64,000 bases of DNA, from assembly GCA_036873135.1 (NCBI GenBank), contig JAPTYO010000013.1, positions 19,775,901-19,839,900 on the forward strand. Reading direction: 5' to 3'. Origin of the DNA: Clarkia xantiana subsp. parviflora. Taxonomy: Eukaryota > Streptophyta > Magnoliopsida > Myrtales > Onagraceae. Shown in pieces: positions 11,502 through 22,790 of the stretch. The translations under genes and the position numbers were made by a program. Positions within the stretch are counted from its first letter, which is position 1. Each line of letters begins with the position of its first letter. A model generated the notes under the pieces. The model was not told the origin of the DNA. It saw nothing but the letters and a program-made list of their open reading frames with translations, and ran no database searches.

Positions 11502-12195
11502 TGTTGGATCACGGTGGAACTCCGGTACGGACTTTGACGGCAATCCTAGCTCCTTTGCTCCACGCAATCCTGCAAGAGGGGATAGACCGGGCGGTGACCC
11601 AGAATCCCTCTCCGATGCTTAAATGAGTGCTCAATACGAACTGGCAAGCAATAATCTCAGAGTATGTAGTTTAACGTAACGTTCTGAGGTCACCTCTTGC
11701 CTTTTTATAGGCGAAGAGATGCCTCAGGTACATGATGAACCGTTGGGGGTGGTTAGCCTGTATCCTGCGTATCTCGGATGTGATCTCGCTTATCTCGGCC
11801 ACGCCCCGCGTATCTCGGCCACGCTCCGTGTATCTTAACCACGTTCCGCGTATCTCGGCCACGCCCCGCGTATCCTGGCCTTATCCTCTGGTAACGAGTC
11901 CCGACTCCCGTCGGAGACTCCAGAGTTATCTCGTTGTGTCACCGCTCGGGGCCCCTCGTCATCGTGACAGGGCCAATCATTCTCAGGGATTCATCATCGG
12001 GGCCTACTTAAAGGCTTCTCATCGGGAGCTTCCAGCTCATCTGTCGGAACCGACTCTGTCGGGACCTTTCATCATCGGGACTCCCTTCGTCGGGACCCTT
12101 CTCCTAGGTCGTCTTGACCTTCATTTTGGGCCTGGTGGGCCTGTCTGCCGTTTTCTCATCGTTAAAGGGCCTGACGGCTGTAGTCGAACCCATCA
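11502..12195 (-). repeat. Gypsy-1 5' LTR
   Basis: 694 bp, TGTTGGATCACGG to GAACCCATCA on the plus strand. It is the promoter-bearing copy for gag-pol. It pairs with 920-1613. Confidence 0.97.
11684..11727 (-). promoter_or_regulatory. Gypsy-1 promoter: TATA box in hairpin loop (5' LTR copy)
   Basis: Same inverted repeat as at 1102-1145. The loop at 11702-11709 reads TATAAAAA in sense. This is the likely core promoter of the element. In the full-length RNA the whole stem would lie in the 3' U3, close to the RNA end. Confidence 0.75.
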
Positions 12196-12200
12196 GGATA

Positions 12201-13959
12201 CATACTTCTCCATGCCAAAAATGACATTTGAACTTGATCTTTGTTGGAGTTCAGCAAGCCTTGCACTCCTCCTAGGAGGTGGTGGGTGTAGTTGTGCAAT
12301 TTTCAGACTCCTTCTTAGATTGGAAGGTTGGGGTGGATCATCTTCAATTGGTTGTTGAGGTGCTTAAACTTCAATATGGGGTGCTTGATCATCAATTTGA
12401 GGTGTAGTAACCTCAATGATAGGAGTGTTGCTTGATATATCGATGTCAAAATAAGATGGACTCTCAGGGGGGAAATCCTCAAAGGGTTGCTTGACTCCCA
12501 AGCAAGATGGAATAATAGCCTTTAGAGCATCCTTTGACATGCTAAAGGGGAAGATGTCTTCATGGAAATGAACATCTCTTGAAACATGAAATACTGAGCT
12601 TGAAATGTTCATCACAAGGTACCCTTTTTGGGAGGTTGAATACCCCATTAGAATGCATGGTTCAGCCCTTGGACTAAACTTGTCATGGTTGTTCAATTTG
12701 GTTGGAAAGCATAGACAACCTATAGTTCTCAAGTGATGAAGGGAAGGGGCTTTTCCATATAACACTTCTATAGGTGACTTGAACTTCAAGATAGAAGTGG
12801 GTAGCCTGTTGAGTAAGTAACAAGCATTGAGTATGCAATACCCCCAATGCCTCAATGGCATGGATGCTTGAAACCTTATAGCTCTAGCAATGTTGAGGGT
12901 GTCCCTATGTTTGCGTTCCACCCTTCCATTTTGTTGTGGTGTATGCACACAACTAGTTTGATGGAGGATGCCAAATTGAAGAAGCAAACCATTGCAAACT
13001 GAGTTGATGAACTCAGTCCCATTATCACTCCTCAAAGTCTTGACCATTGTACCAAACTGATTCTTCACCATGATTAAGAAATTCTTGATGTGCAAGAAAG
13101 TGTCACTTTTGTGCCTCATCAAGTAAACCCAAGTTGCCCTTGAGTGGTCATAAACAATGGTCAAGAAATATTGATTGTTCTTGAAGGTTGGCACTTTGTA
13201 AGGACCCCATAAATCCATGTGAATCAAATCAAAAGGCTTTGAAGTAATAGAATCACTGATTGGAAATGAAAGTCTAGATTGTTTTGCAAGAGGGCAAATA
13301 GTGCATTGTTTGATACAACCATATGTCTTATTCAAGTCTAAAACATTCAAATGATTCAAATATTGTTCTGAGACATGGCCCAAACGCCTATGCCATCTCA
13401 ATACTTCATCCTTATTCTCCAAGCAAGCAGCTGCTAACTTCCTTGGGCTTGAAGGCACCACATCCTTCAAAGTGTATAGTCCTTTATTCCATTCCCCAAT
13501 CACCATGGACTTGCCACTCTGGCCCTGAAGTAACACATGATCACAAGTAAAGATCACTTTGCAATTTAACTGGCTAGGTAACCTAGATACAGAGATCAGA
13601 TTGAACTTGAAGTCAGGGACCAAGAGTATGTTGGTCAATGTGAATCCACTTGAGAAAGAGCAAGAACCAACATGAGTCACTTTGCACTTGTGACCATTTG
13701 GCAAGTGCACATATTGGTGATCAGATTCACTCTTCTTCAAATCATGTAGCCACTCAATTTGATGAGTGATATGATTAGTAGCACCTGAGTCAACTATCCA
13801 AACCATAGAATCACTAGATATACCTGCCATGTTGACATGATCTTGATCCACATCTTCAAAGCTTAGAGGTGTATGGTCAAAATGATCATTATGGGCAGCA
13901 ACATGTTGGATCCTTTTGTTAGCTGTGCCATGAAAGATCCTTTTGTCCTTGGCTGCCAC
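12201..13959 (-). pseudogene. Copia-1 protease and integrase
   Basis: Frame of about 530 residues from 13959 to a stop at 12364, then further codons to the Gypsy-1 junction. It holds the aspartic protease (VDSGATNHITHQ), the GAG-pre-integrase zinc part (LRWHRRLGHVSEQY with CTICPLAKQSR), and the integrase core with HMDLWGPYK, LRSDNGTEF and NGRVERKHRD, so the D,D,E triad is intact. The stop at 12364 separates integrase from RT. Copia-2 reads through at this place, so this is a decay mutation. Confidence 0.9.
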
Positions 13960-14039
13960 ATGCTCAATTGTGCTTGAGTTACCACCTTCTTCAACAATAT
14001 TGGCTGAATTCCAATTCCTCTTAGGAGCATTTGGATTGG

Positions 14040-14971
14040 TTTGATGGATTGGGTGATCATATGGGTAGCCATGCTTGATGTAGCAATTGTCTTCAATGTG
14101 ACCTCTCCTGCCACAATAGTTGCAAGTATGAAGTGGTTTGCCACTTTAAGGATTAAAGTTTCCTCTACCAAAGCCATTTCCTCTTCCAATGCCATTGCCT
14201 CTTACAAAGCCTCTACCCCCTGCATATCCTCTTCCATTGCCTCTACCACCACCATAGGATGGGTGCTTTCCAGTGAATAAGGCAGTTGCCTCACCCACAT
14301 CACCAATGGAACCAGAGATGGTCCTTTGGCTTTCTTCTTGTACCAACACAGAGAAGGCAATGCTAAGAGAAGGAAGTGGTTGTCTCATAAGCAAGGTGCT
14401 CCTAATGTGTCCATAGGAGTCATTCAGTCCCAAAAGAAATGCCATCAACTTCTGCTACTCCTTGTGTTCATTAACAATGGAAATGTCCCCAGCACATTGA
14501 AGATCCAAATCATCAATAGAAGCAAGAGCATCCCAGAGTTGCTTCATTTTGGCAAAGTATTCAGTGATAGAGAGCACACCTTGAGATGTTTGGTAAATCT
14601 CCCTTGTTAATTGGAATATTTGTGTGCCATCCACCTTATCAAACACTCCTTCAAGTCATTCCAAATTGAAGAAGCAGTTTTGTTGTAGACCAAACCATTT
14701 ACCAAATCCTTGGCCACAGTATTCCTCAACCATGCCTTGACAATTGCATTTGCTCTATCCCATTTCACTCTATCATTGACATCAACATCCAATCTTGTGA
14801 ATTTGCCATCTATAAAACCAAGCTTGTTCTTTACCAACAAGCCTTCCCTGATTGAGGTGCTCCAAACATGATAGTTGGAGGTCCCTTGAAGTTGGAAAGG
14901 GATGAGCATATGGCCAGTGGTGTCTGAGGGGTGTATGTAAAGGGGGTCATCAAATTGGTGTCTTGAGCCAT
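14040..14971 (-). pseudogene. Copia-1 gag
   Basis: Start ATG at 14971 (MAQDTN), as in Copia-2. A 1-base deletion soon after throws the frame. The true frame resumes as DDPLYIHPSDTTGHMLIPF and continues through WSTSIREGLLVKNKLGFIDG and the FDKVDGTQIFQLTREIYQ block. A Gly/Arg-rich run (GRGNGRGYAGGRG) and a CCHC knuckle (CNYCGRRGHIEDNC) end it, near 14080-14130. Several frameshifts make it non-functional. Confidence 0.87.
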
Positions 14972-15710
14972 ATTGTAACCCAAGCAACACAAGTAGGTAT
15001 CAAATTGGAGTCAGGGGAAACTAAATCCAAGAAATCAGCTGCCAGCAATCCAAGCAGAATTGCATACACAAGGTTGCACTACAAACAAAAGTAGTACACC
15101 AAGGTTGTTGGTAGTTGGACAAATTCCAGCTCACTCTTTGGTACTGTCCGTACAATTCCGCAAGAAAATTCGTGATGTTCAAAGCTTGAAAATCACCATA
15201 AATGGATTAGGAACCATTCTCCATTGATGAAAGCTCAGAATTCTTGAAGATATGAACACAAAGCTCAAAGCAGTCACAAATACTCCTCAGCCGAGCAATG
15301 TGTATGCAAGTGAATCCATGCAATGAATATCCAGATTTCAAGCAAGAGGCGCAGCTGAAATAAGTTCAAAATCCATATCCAAATCTAGAGAAGCAATACA
15401 AACTCCAGAAAATGATAATATCAAACACGCAATCAGCTCAACAAGGCTGAATTCCTCAAGAACAAGCAAACTAGTACTAAGTCATCTTGGCTTTGCTTAG
15501 TCTAGGTGCAGATCTATCTATGCGTGTTGAGTTCTTGAAATTCCACTTACTAGATGTCCATTCTTAAGTAAGAAATGGATTCTTGAAGTAGAAAAGATGA
15601 TCCATGAAGCTGAACTTGCCAATCCACACTTAAACAAGGTGAATTTTAAGGCAAAAATTTGAAGAAACTTGGTCTTCCTTAGCTTTGTGGTTGCGCCGCC
15701 ATTTGAGGTG
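14972..15710 (-). other. Copia-1 5' leader, non-coding
   Basis: About 740 bp between the primer site and gag. It matches the leader of Copia-2 (21145-21882) along its length and holds no credible gene. It probably contains packaging and dimerisation signals, though none can be pinpointed. Confidence 0.75.
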
Positions 15711-15722
15711 GCTCGGATACCA
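15711..15722 (-). other. Copia-1 primer binding site (initiator tRNA-Met)
   Basis: TGGTATCCGAGC on the minus strand, directly next to the LTR. It is the standard TGGTATCAGAGC site with one change. Confidence 0.88.
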
Positions 15723-15998
15723 TATAATCTTTAATAAGTTGAATCATTTGTTGATTGATGATTAGGGATTACAATGCATGAGGTAAACTATATATACTAG
15801 GTGATAAGGATCACCAACTAGGACTGACTATCCTATGTGCCTAACTTGGTGCACCAAGGTGCATATACCATGTAACATGTACTACATGATATATGCACCA
15901 TATAATAACCTTATACAATCATCTAATGACATAATGGAAGTAAGTGCAAGTGTAAGTAACAAGATGCAATGTGAGCATATCAACTTATACACTCTATA
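15723..15998 (-). repeat. Copia-1 5' LTR with TA...TA ends
   Basis: 276 bp. In sense it begins TATAGAGTGTATAAGTTG and ends with TATA next to the primer site. It is close to both Copia-2 LTRs (20856-21131, 26293-26567), which fix its ends. Confidence 0.92.
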
Positions 15999-17226
15999 CA
16001 CCTAAACCTTATTGAAGAGTGGATACTACCAAAGCAAATCTGACTATTATTTATACAGCAGAAGTGTTGGGGATTCACTTGTTTATGTACTGATATATGT
16101 AGATGATCTGTTAATTACAGGTTCATGCCCCATGTTGATAAAACGATTGAAAGACACTCTTCAAAGCCATTTCAAGATTAAAGATCTTGGACACCTGAGA
16201 TATTTCTTAGGACTTGAGATGGCTAGATCTAAGTCATGGATTGCTATCACTCAACGTAAGTATGCTTTGGAGTTGATTAATGATGCTGGACTTGCTACTG
16301 CTCAACCTGTTGCTACACCAATGGAATTGAACATACTAGCAATACTCATTTCTCCAGATTCAAAACAAGGATATATTCATTTTCTTGCTTGCGTCCAAGT
16401 GCTCGGGCAGAAGGTAGAAAGGCTAAGACAAAGCCGCTAAGTTCACCACTGCTGAATATGACAAGGGTTCTAATCTTAATTCAGCAGATCACCTACTTGA
16501 AGATGTTGCTCTTTACAGAAGCTTGGTTGGAAGACTTCTCTATCTAACCATGACAAGGCCATATATTGGCTTTGCTGTTCAACGACTCAGTTAGTTCATT
16601 ATCCTACATCTGGATGCTGCACTAAGGGTGGTTAGATACATTAAAGGATCTCCTGGTCAAGGTCTTTTCTTTCCAGCATCAAACACCTTAGATCTTGCTA
16701 TCTACAGTGATTCAGATTGGGGCTCATGCTTATTTAGCAGAAAGTCTTTGACAGCCTAATATGTGAAATTAGGGGCTGCTATGATTGCATGGAAAGTCAA
16801 AAGACAAGATACGGTGTCTCTATCTTCAGCAGAGGCAGAATATAGGATCTTGAGGGAAGCCACTGCTGAAGCAATCTGGATCAAAATGCTGCTAAATGAA
16901 CTAGGGTTGGGTCTAACTTCATCAATTCCCATTTTCTCTGATAGCAAATCAGCAATACAGATGGCCAAGAACCCAATTTTTCACGAAAGAACGAAGCATA
17001 TAGAGCTTGATTGCCATTTCACACGCGATTGTATTCGAAATGGAACAATTAGTGTGTTTTATGTGGCTTCGAATCATCAGTTGGCAGATCTTTTGACCAA
17101 AGCTTTGGGGCGTATGCAGCATGAGGCTCTTCTTCGTCTCTATGATATTATTGATATATACAAAGAAGAGCAGAAATGAGGTGGGGGAATGTAGACTACT
17201 AACCTAGCTTAGCTTTAGTTAGTTAG
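15999..17226 (+). mobile_element. Copia-3: 3' fragment of an older Ty1/copia element
   Basis: RT C-terminus, RNase H, polypurine tract (GAGGTGGGGGAA, 17178-17189) and the first 37 bp of a 3' LTR (TGTAGACTACTAACC, from 17190). It is cut on the left by Copia-1 and on the right by Gypsy-2. The LTR resumes at 34110. It is the oldest element of the left block, as two others sit in it. Confidence 0.85.
16004..17179 (+). pseudogene. Copia-3 RT C-terminus and RNase H
   Basis: Begins in RT with YVDDLLITGS (catalytic YVDD) and DLGHLRYFLGLEMARS. An unusual stretch of about 100 bp (16335-16440) follows MELN and ends in a stop. The frame then resumes with EYDKGSN, LYLTMTRP and, from 16763, AWKVKRQDTVSLSSAEAEYR and HIELDCHFTRD of copia RNase H, ending DIYKEEQK at 17179. 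Frameshifts and stops between 16440 and 16763 make it a pseudogene. It is clearly distinct from Copia-1 and Copia-2 in sequence. Confidence 0.85.
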
Positions 17227-17365
17227 TGATGGGTTTCGATATAGCCGTTAGGCCCATTAACGACGACTAAACGGCGAAGTAGGCCCACTGGGTTCCAAAA
17301 GAGGCTTAGAAGACCAATATGAGGGGTCCCGACAAGGTCGGTCCCGACATACGAGCTGGACGCTC

Positions 17366-17543
17366 CCGATGATACGCCTTTAAGTAGGCCTCGATGATAC
17401 GCCTTTAAGTAGGCCCCGATGATATGCCTTTAAGTAGGCCCCGATGATACGCCTTTAAGTAGGCCCCGATGATACGCCTTTAAGTAGGCCCCGATGATAT
17501 ACCTTTGAGTAGGCCCCGATGATATGCCTTTGAGTAGGCCCCG
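17366..17543 (+). repeat. 25-bp tandem array in the Gypsy-2 5' LTR
   Basis: Seven copies of a 25-bp unit with the core GATGATACGCCTTTAAGTAG, differing at one to three places. The 3' LTR also has seven copies. Confidence 0.93.
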
Positions 17544-17789
17544 ATATTGAATCCCTGAGAATACTGGCCCTGTCCCGATGACGAGGGGCCCCGAGCGGTG
17601 ACCAAAGGAGATAACTTTGGAGTCCCCGACATCCGTCGGGACTTACCACCAGAGAATGAGGCCGAGAAACACGCCCACTATCAACATAGTGGGGAAGTGG
17701 CCTGAAAAGACGGAACGTGGGCAAGTGGCCGAGATAAACGGAACGTGGGCTAACTGCCGCCCCCAGCAGTTATCGCAACAGGTAACTGG

Positions 17790-17824
17790 GGTAACTCCTC
17801 CCCTATATAAAGGAAGGAGTTACC
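17790..17824 (+). promoter_or_regulatory. Gypsy-2 promoter: TATA box between inverted arms (5' LTR)
   Basis: GGTAACTCCT (17790-17799) and its exact complement AGGAGTTACC (17815-17824) flank a 15-base loop containing TATATAAA (17804-17811). This is the likely core promoter for gag-pol. Confidence 0.8.
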
Positions 17825-18007
17825 TCAGGATTGACACATTTACATTCACATACTGATACTTGCCAGCCTACATCGAGATACTCATTTAAGCATCTGAGAG
17901 GGATTCTGGGTCACCGCCCGGTCTATCCCCTTCTTGCAGGATTACTTGGAGCGAAGGAGTTCAGACTTCCGTCAAGAACGTACTGGAGTTCCAACAGTGA
18001 TCCAACA

Positions 18008-18026
18008 TTGGCGCCGTCTGTGGGAA
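18008..18026 (+). other. Gypsy-2 primer binding site
   Basis: TTGGCGCCGTCTGTGGGAA immediately after the 5' LTR, identical to that of Gypsy-1. Confidence 0.88.
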
Positions 18027-18062
18027 TCGTAACAAAAAGCAAAGATAGATTCTACCCAATCG

Positions 18063-19665
18063 ATGGCTTGCAAGCAGAAGAAGAAGCAAGGACAATCCGG
18101 CGGTTCCCGTCATCCTGCTGGAACTCTGAATTCAGAGCTGCCGGAACGCAGTGTCGATCGGAATGATCCTCTCCCTGCTGGTTCCCAAATAGGGGAACAT
18201 CATGACAATCACGAGGATTCCGTTCGAAACTCGTTGGAGGATAGGGAGGAGGTCCCGAGGAGAGACCGGGATGCTCCTACGAAGGTGGACTTGACGAAGG
18301 CTATAATGGAGGCCATACCGATATTCCTGGAGACTATGGAGGCTCTCCTAGACCGAAGGGAGGCTGCCAAAAAGAAGGAGGAAGAGTTGCCTCGCCTCCG
18401 CCGAGGGAGAATCGGGACGAGCAGGAGGCCCAACCCGAGCACCAGGACAAGGGCAAGGAGCCCGCTCAGTCGGAACAGTTCGTGATTGATGGGCCTGGAC
18501 CGGTGCAGCATAGGACCATCCCTCTTAATGGTCCTATCACCACCGACCAGGTGGTAAAGATCGTGAACATCTGTATGGGGGACCAGAAGAAAATGATATC
18601 GGAGCTGAGGGATCGATCCACTCATCCCTTTTTCCCCCGATTGGTGAACACCACTGCCCCGCCAGGACTTGGTATCCCGACAATCAAGAAGTATGATGGC
18701 GAGGGAGATCCAGTTCGTCATGTCCAGAAGCATGTCATGGCTTTTCTAGGTAGAGCCCCGAATGACGATATAGTGTGCGTTCCGTTCCCGGGCACACTTG
18801 GTGAGAGGGCCCTGACATGGTTCTTCAGCCTTCCTCCAAGATGCATCTCTACCTGGACTCAGATGCATGATCATTTCATCCAGCAGTACCAAGGCCGTCG
18901 ACGTCTCTTGAAAAGCGCGAGGTCCCTGGCTGAGGTGGTACAGAGGCCCGATGAGTCGCTGGCACATTATTATCAGAGGTACACTGCCAGCGTGGCTGAA
19001 ATTGATGAGGAGATGTCGGAGGGAGAAACCATCCGTACCTTCATTCGGAACCTGACTGCACCATATGGATCCGACCTGATGCACAGCGTGGCTGAGAAGG
19101 CTGTGTGGAACATGGAGGCGTTGCAGAAGAGGGTGAAGCAACAAATCGACGTACAGGAGTCGAAGATAGCTGCCGGAGACCTAGATCCTCCGAAATCAGA
19201 CAAGGGGAAACAGTCGTTCAAGCCCTCAGACGATCGAAGGAGGAAAGATAAACCCGAGAGCAGTCGGGGTCGAGGTCGTCCCGATCCGAGGGAAGACACG
19301 CGTCCCTCGAAGTTGGACGAATGGGAGGACCGTTACACTCCTTTCATTTACTCCATGGGTGCTGTCTTGGCAGTGATGGACCGACAAGGTATCACTAGAT
19401 ACCCCCCGAAGAAGGATGGAGAGTTCATGGGAGCCCGCACCGATCGTTATTGTCGTTTCCATCGCGCCAGCGGTCACGACACTAACCATTGTCGGGAGTT
19501 GAAGAAAGAGATTGAGAAGCTGATCCAGAAGGGGAAGCTCAAGGAATTCGTGGCTGGGCGACGGAGCCGATCTCGTTCCCGGTCCCGATCACGGTCCCGT
19601 TCCCGATCCCTCGAACGGTCCCCGAAGAAGGAGAAGCCCGAGTCTTCCAATGCCCGCAAGGAGAA
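18063..19665 (+). pseudogene. Gypsy-2 gag
   Basis: Start ATG at 18063 (MACKQKKKQGQSGG). A frameshift near 18400 moves the reading frame. From about 18430 it is open: QFVIDGPGPVQ, the gag domain (GDPVRHVQKHVMAF, LGERALTWFFSLPP), a CHHC knuckle (YCRFHRASGHDTNHC) and a long alternating Arg-Ser run (about 19558-19610). Apart from the single early frameshift the gag is well kept. Confidence 0.87.
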
Positions 19666-20855
19666 GCGGGGGACCATTAATGTGATCCGTGGGGGATTGG
19701 CTGCAGGAGGTGATACCACGGCATCTCGAGAGGTTTATGCTTTTCGGATTCCTATTGTTGTGGTGTTGGGCAAGAGGGCCCGATCTTGGACCCCGAAGCA
19801 AGAGATGGTGATTCCCTTCTCAGCGGAGGACCTGATAGGCGTGGAGACCCCGCACGATGATGCTTTGATCGTGACCCTGAACGTGGATGGGTACGAGATG
19901 AAGCGAATATTGATTGATGGAGGGAGCTCCTCCGATATTTTGTTCATGGATGCGCTGCAGGCCATGGGAAAAACCAAGAAGGACTTGAAGCCTGCGGACT
20001 TCCCGATGGTCGGATTTTCTGGCTCTACCTCCTACCCGGTGGGGATGATTACCTTACCGGTCGAGTTCGGTAGTGGCTGGAAGTCGGAGAAGAGGAACGT
20101 GGAGTTTGTGGTGGTCGAGTCTGCGGGGACCTACAATGCAATTATCGGGAGGACCACCATCAACCCGTTGGGGGCAATTGCCTCAACTGTCCATCAGAAG
20201 ATGAAGTTCCTGACCGACCACGGAGTCGGGGAGGTCCAGGGCGATCAGGTGGCCTCCAGGAAGTGCTATGTCAATGCCACTCGAAGGAGGAATCGGGAAG
20301 CTATGACTGTTCTCCAGACTGATCCTGATCCCCGAGAGGAGTTTGGGCGTCCCGCCCCGATGGAGGATTTGAAGGAGGTCGAGATTGATGGACCTCAGAG
20401 GAAGGTGAAAATTGGGTCCGCTCTGACTGAGGAGACGGCACGAGAACTGATTGATCTGTTGAAGGAGTTCAAGGAGTTGTTCGCCTGGTCCCCGAGTGAC
20501 AAGCCAGGAATCAGCCCCGATGTGATTACTCATGAGCTGAAGATTGACCCCGCGATCAAGCCGATCACACAGAGGAGGCGCCCGATGGGTGCCGACAAGA
20601 AGATCGCGATCCAGCAAGAGGTGGGCAGATTGCTCGATGCTGGATTTATTAAGAAGCTCCGATTCCAGACCTGGGTCGCCAACCCAGTCCTGGTGAAGAA
20701 GAGCAATGGCAAGTGGCGGATGTGTGTCGATTTCCGTGACCTGAACAAAGCATGCCCGAAGGATTGCTATCAGCTCCCGAGGATCGACCAGCTGGTGGAT
20801 GCCACATCGGGAAATGAGTTGCTGAGCTTTATGGATGCCTACTCCGGCTACAATC
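19666..20855 (+). pseudogene. Gypsy-2 pol, first part (protease and RT start)
   Basis: Runs in frame from gag: GTINVIRGG, protease IDGGSSSDILFMD, then RT with RRPMGADKKIAIQQEVGRL, FRDLNKACPKD and FMDAYSGYN. It stops where Copia-2 inserted in codons for YNQIK. The rest is at 26573-29344. No stop is seen within this part. Confidence 0.9.
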
Positions 20856-21131
20856 TATAGAGTATATATGTTGATATGCTCACATTGCATCTTGTTACTT
20901 ACACTTGCATTTACTTTCATCATGTCATTAGTTGATTGTATAGGGCTATTCTATGGTGCATATATCATGTAGTACATGCTACATGGTATATGCACCTTGG
21001 TGCACCAAGTTAGGCACATAAGATAGTTAGTCCTAGTTGGTGATCCTTATCACCTAGTATATATAGTTTACCTCTTGCATTGTAATCCCTAATCATCAAT
21101 CAACAAATGATTCAACCTACTAAAGCTTATA
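20856..21131 (+). repeat. Copia-2 5' LTR
   Basis: Begins TATAGAGTATATATG and ends AAAGCTTATA, directly before the primer site. Non-canonical TA...TA ends are confirmed by the flanking CAATC duplication. Confidence 0.95.
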
Positions 21132-21144
21132 TGGTATCAGAGCC
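21132..21144 (+). other. Copia-2 primer binding site (initiator tRNA-Met)
   Basis: TGGTATCAGAGCC, the standard plant copia site, with no gap after the LTR. Confidence 0.95.
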
Positions 21145-21882
21145 ACCTCAAATGGCGGCGCAACCACAAAGCTAAAGAAGACCAAGTTTCTTCAAACTTT
21201 TGCCTTAACATTCACCTTGTTCAAGTGTGGATTGGCAAATTCAGCTTCGTGGATCATCTTTTCTACTTCAAGAATCCATTTCTTACTTAAGAATGGACAT
21301 CTAGTAAGTGTAATTTCAAGAACTCAACACGCATAGATAGATCTGCACCTAGACTAAGCAAAGCCAAGATGACTTAGTACTAGTTTGCTTGTTCTGTAAG
21401 AATTCAGCCTTGTTGAGCTGATTGCGTGTTTCATACTATCATATTCTGGAGTTTGTATTGCTTCTCTAGGTTTGGATATGGATTTTGAACTTATTTCAGC
21501 TGCGCCTCTTGCTTGAAATCTGGATATTCATTGCATGGATTCACTTGCATACACATTGTTCGGCTGAGGAGTATTTGTGACTGCTTTGAGTTTTGTGTTC
21601 ATATCTTCATGAATTCTGAGCTTTCATCAATGGAGAATGGCTTCTAATCCATTTCTGTTGATCTTCAAGCTTTGAACATCACGAATTTTGTTTCGGAATT
21701 GTACGGACAATACCAAAGAGTGAGCTGGATTTTGTCTTACTATCAACAACCTTGGTGTACTACTTTCGTTTGTAGTGCAACCTTGTGTATGCCATTTTGC
21801 TTGGATTTCTGGAAGCTGATTTCTTGGATTTAGTTTCCCCTGACTCCATTTTGATACCTACTTGTGTTACTTGGGTTACAAT
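21145..21882 (+). other. Copia-2 5' leader, non-coding
   Basis: About 740 bp before gag, matching the Copia-1 leader. No credible gene is seen. Confidence 0.75.
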
Positions 21883-22790
21883 ATGGCTCAAGACACCAAT
21901 GTTGATGACCCCCTTTACATACACCCCACAGACACCACTGGCCATATGCTCATTCCTTTCCAACTTCAAGGGAACTCCAACTATCATGTTTGGAGCACCT
22001 CAATCAGGGAAGGCTTGTTGGTAAAGAACAAGCTTGGTTTTATCGATGGCACATTCACAAGATTGGATGTTGATGTCAATGATAGAGTGAAATGGGATAG
22101 AGCAAATGCAATTGTCAAGGCATGGTGAGGAATACTGTGGCCAAGGATTTGGTGAATGGTTTGGTCTACAACACTACTGCCTCTTCCGTTTGGAATGATT
22201 TGAAGGAGATGTTTGATAAAGTGGATGGCACACAAATCTTCCAATTAACAAGGGAGATTTACCAAACATCTCAAGGTATGCTCTCCATCACTGAATACTT
22301 TGCCAAAATGAAGCAACTCTGGGATGCTCTTGCTTCTATTGATGATTTGGATCTTCAATGTGCTGGGGACATTGCCATTGTTAATAAACACAAGGAGAAG
22401 CAAAAGTTGATGGCTTTCCTTTTGGGACTGAATGACTCCTATGGACACATTAGGAGCACCTTGCTTATGAGACAACCACTTCCTTCTCTTAGCATTGCCT
22501 TCTCTGTGTCGGTACAAGAAGAAAGCCAAAGGACAATCTCTGGTTCCATTGGTGATGTGGGTGAGGCAACTGCCTTATTCACTGGAAAGCACCCATCCTA
22601 TGGTGGTGGTAGAGGCAATGGAAGAGGATATGCAAGGGGAAGAGGCTTTGCAAGAGGCAATGGCATTGGAAGAGGAAATGGCTTTGGTAGAGGCAACTTT
22701 AATCCTTCAAGTGGGAGACCACTCAATACTTGCAACTATTGTGGCAAGAGAGGTCACATTTAAGACAATTGCTACATCAAGCATGGCTAC
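21883..22790 (+). pseudogene. Copia-2 gag
   Basis: ATG at 21883 (MAQDTNVDDPLYIHPTD). The gag region runs through HVWSTSIREGLLVKNK, a 1-base deletion near 22127 (KAW then a stop; Copia-1 keeps KAWLRN), then FDKVDGTQIFQLTREIYQ and a Gly/Arg-rich run. The CCHC knuckle reads CNYCGKRGHI-stop-DNC: GAA became TAA within the motif. Non-functional. Confidence 0.88.

Larger units (their letters stand above)
920..12195 (-). mobile_element. Gypsy-1: Ty3/gypsy (Tat lineage) LTR retrotransposon with antisense gene
   Basis: Complete 11,276-bp element with 694-bp LTRs (920-1613 and 11502-12195), TG...CA ends and a 5-bp target duplication GGATA (915-919 and 12196-12200). It sits in the Copia-1 coding sequence. 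Sense order from right to left is 5' LTR, primer site, gag, protease, RT, RNase H, second RNase H, integrase, tandem array, a gene on the opposite strand, polypurine tract, 3' LTR. Integrase after RNase H marks Ty3/gypsy. The second RNase H and an antisense gene near the 3' LTR are known for the Tat lineage. I count four differences between the LTRs, so the insertion is recent. Confidence 0.95.
1..15998 (-). mobile_element. Copia-1: Ty1/copia LTR retrotransposon, interrupted by Gypsy-1, 3' part outside window
   Basis: A copia-type element read from right to left: 5' LTR (15723-15998), primer site, leader, gag, protease, integrase, then reverse transcriptase resuming at 919 after the Gypsy-1 insertion. 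The rest of RT, RNase H and the 3' LTR lie beyond position 1. Order gag-PR-INT-RT is that of Ty1/copia. It is a close relative of Copia-2 in this window, which served as a reference for its breaks. Its right flank, from 15999, is copia RT sequence of another element (Copia-3), so it inserted into that element. The LTR ends are TA...TA, not TG...CA. Confidence 0.92.
17227..18007 (+). repeat. Gypsy-2 5' LTR
   Basis: 781 bp, TGATGGGTTTCGATA to GTGATCCAACA. It has an extra stretch near 17320-17340 (a second GGTCCCGACA) absent from the 3' LTR, and an internal seven-copy array. Confidence 0.95.
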
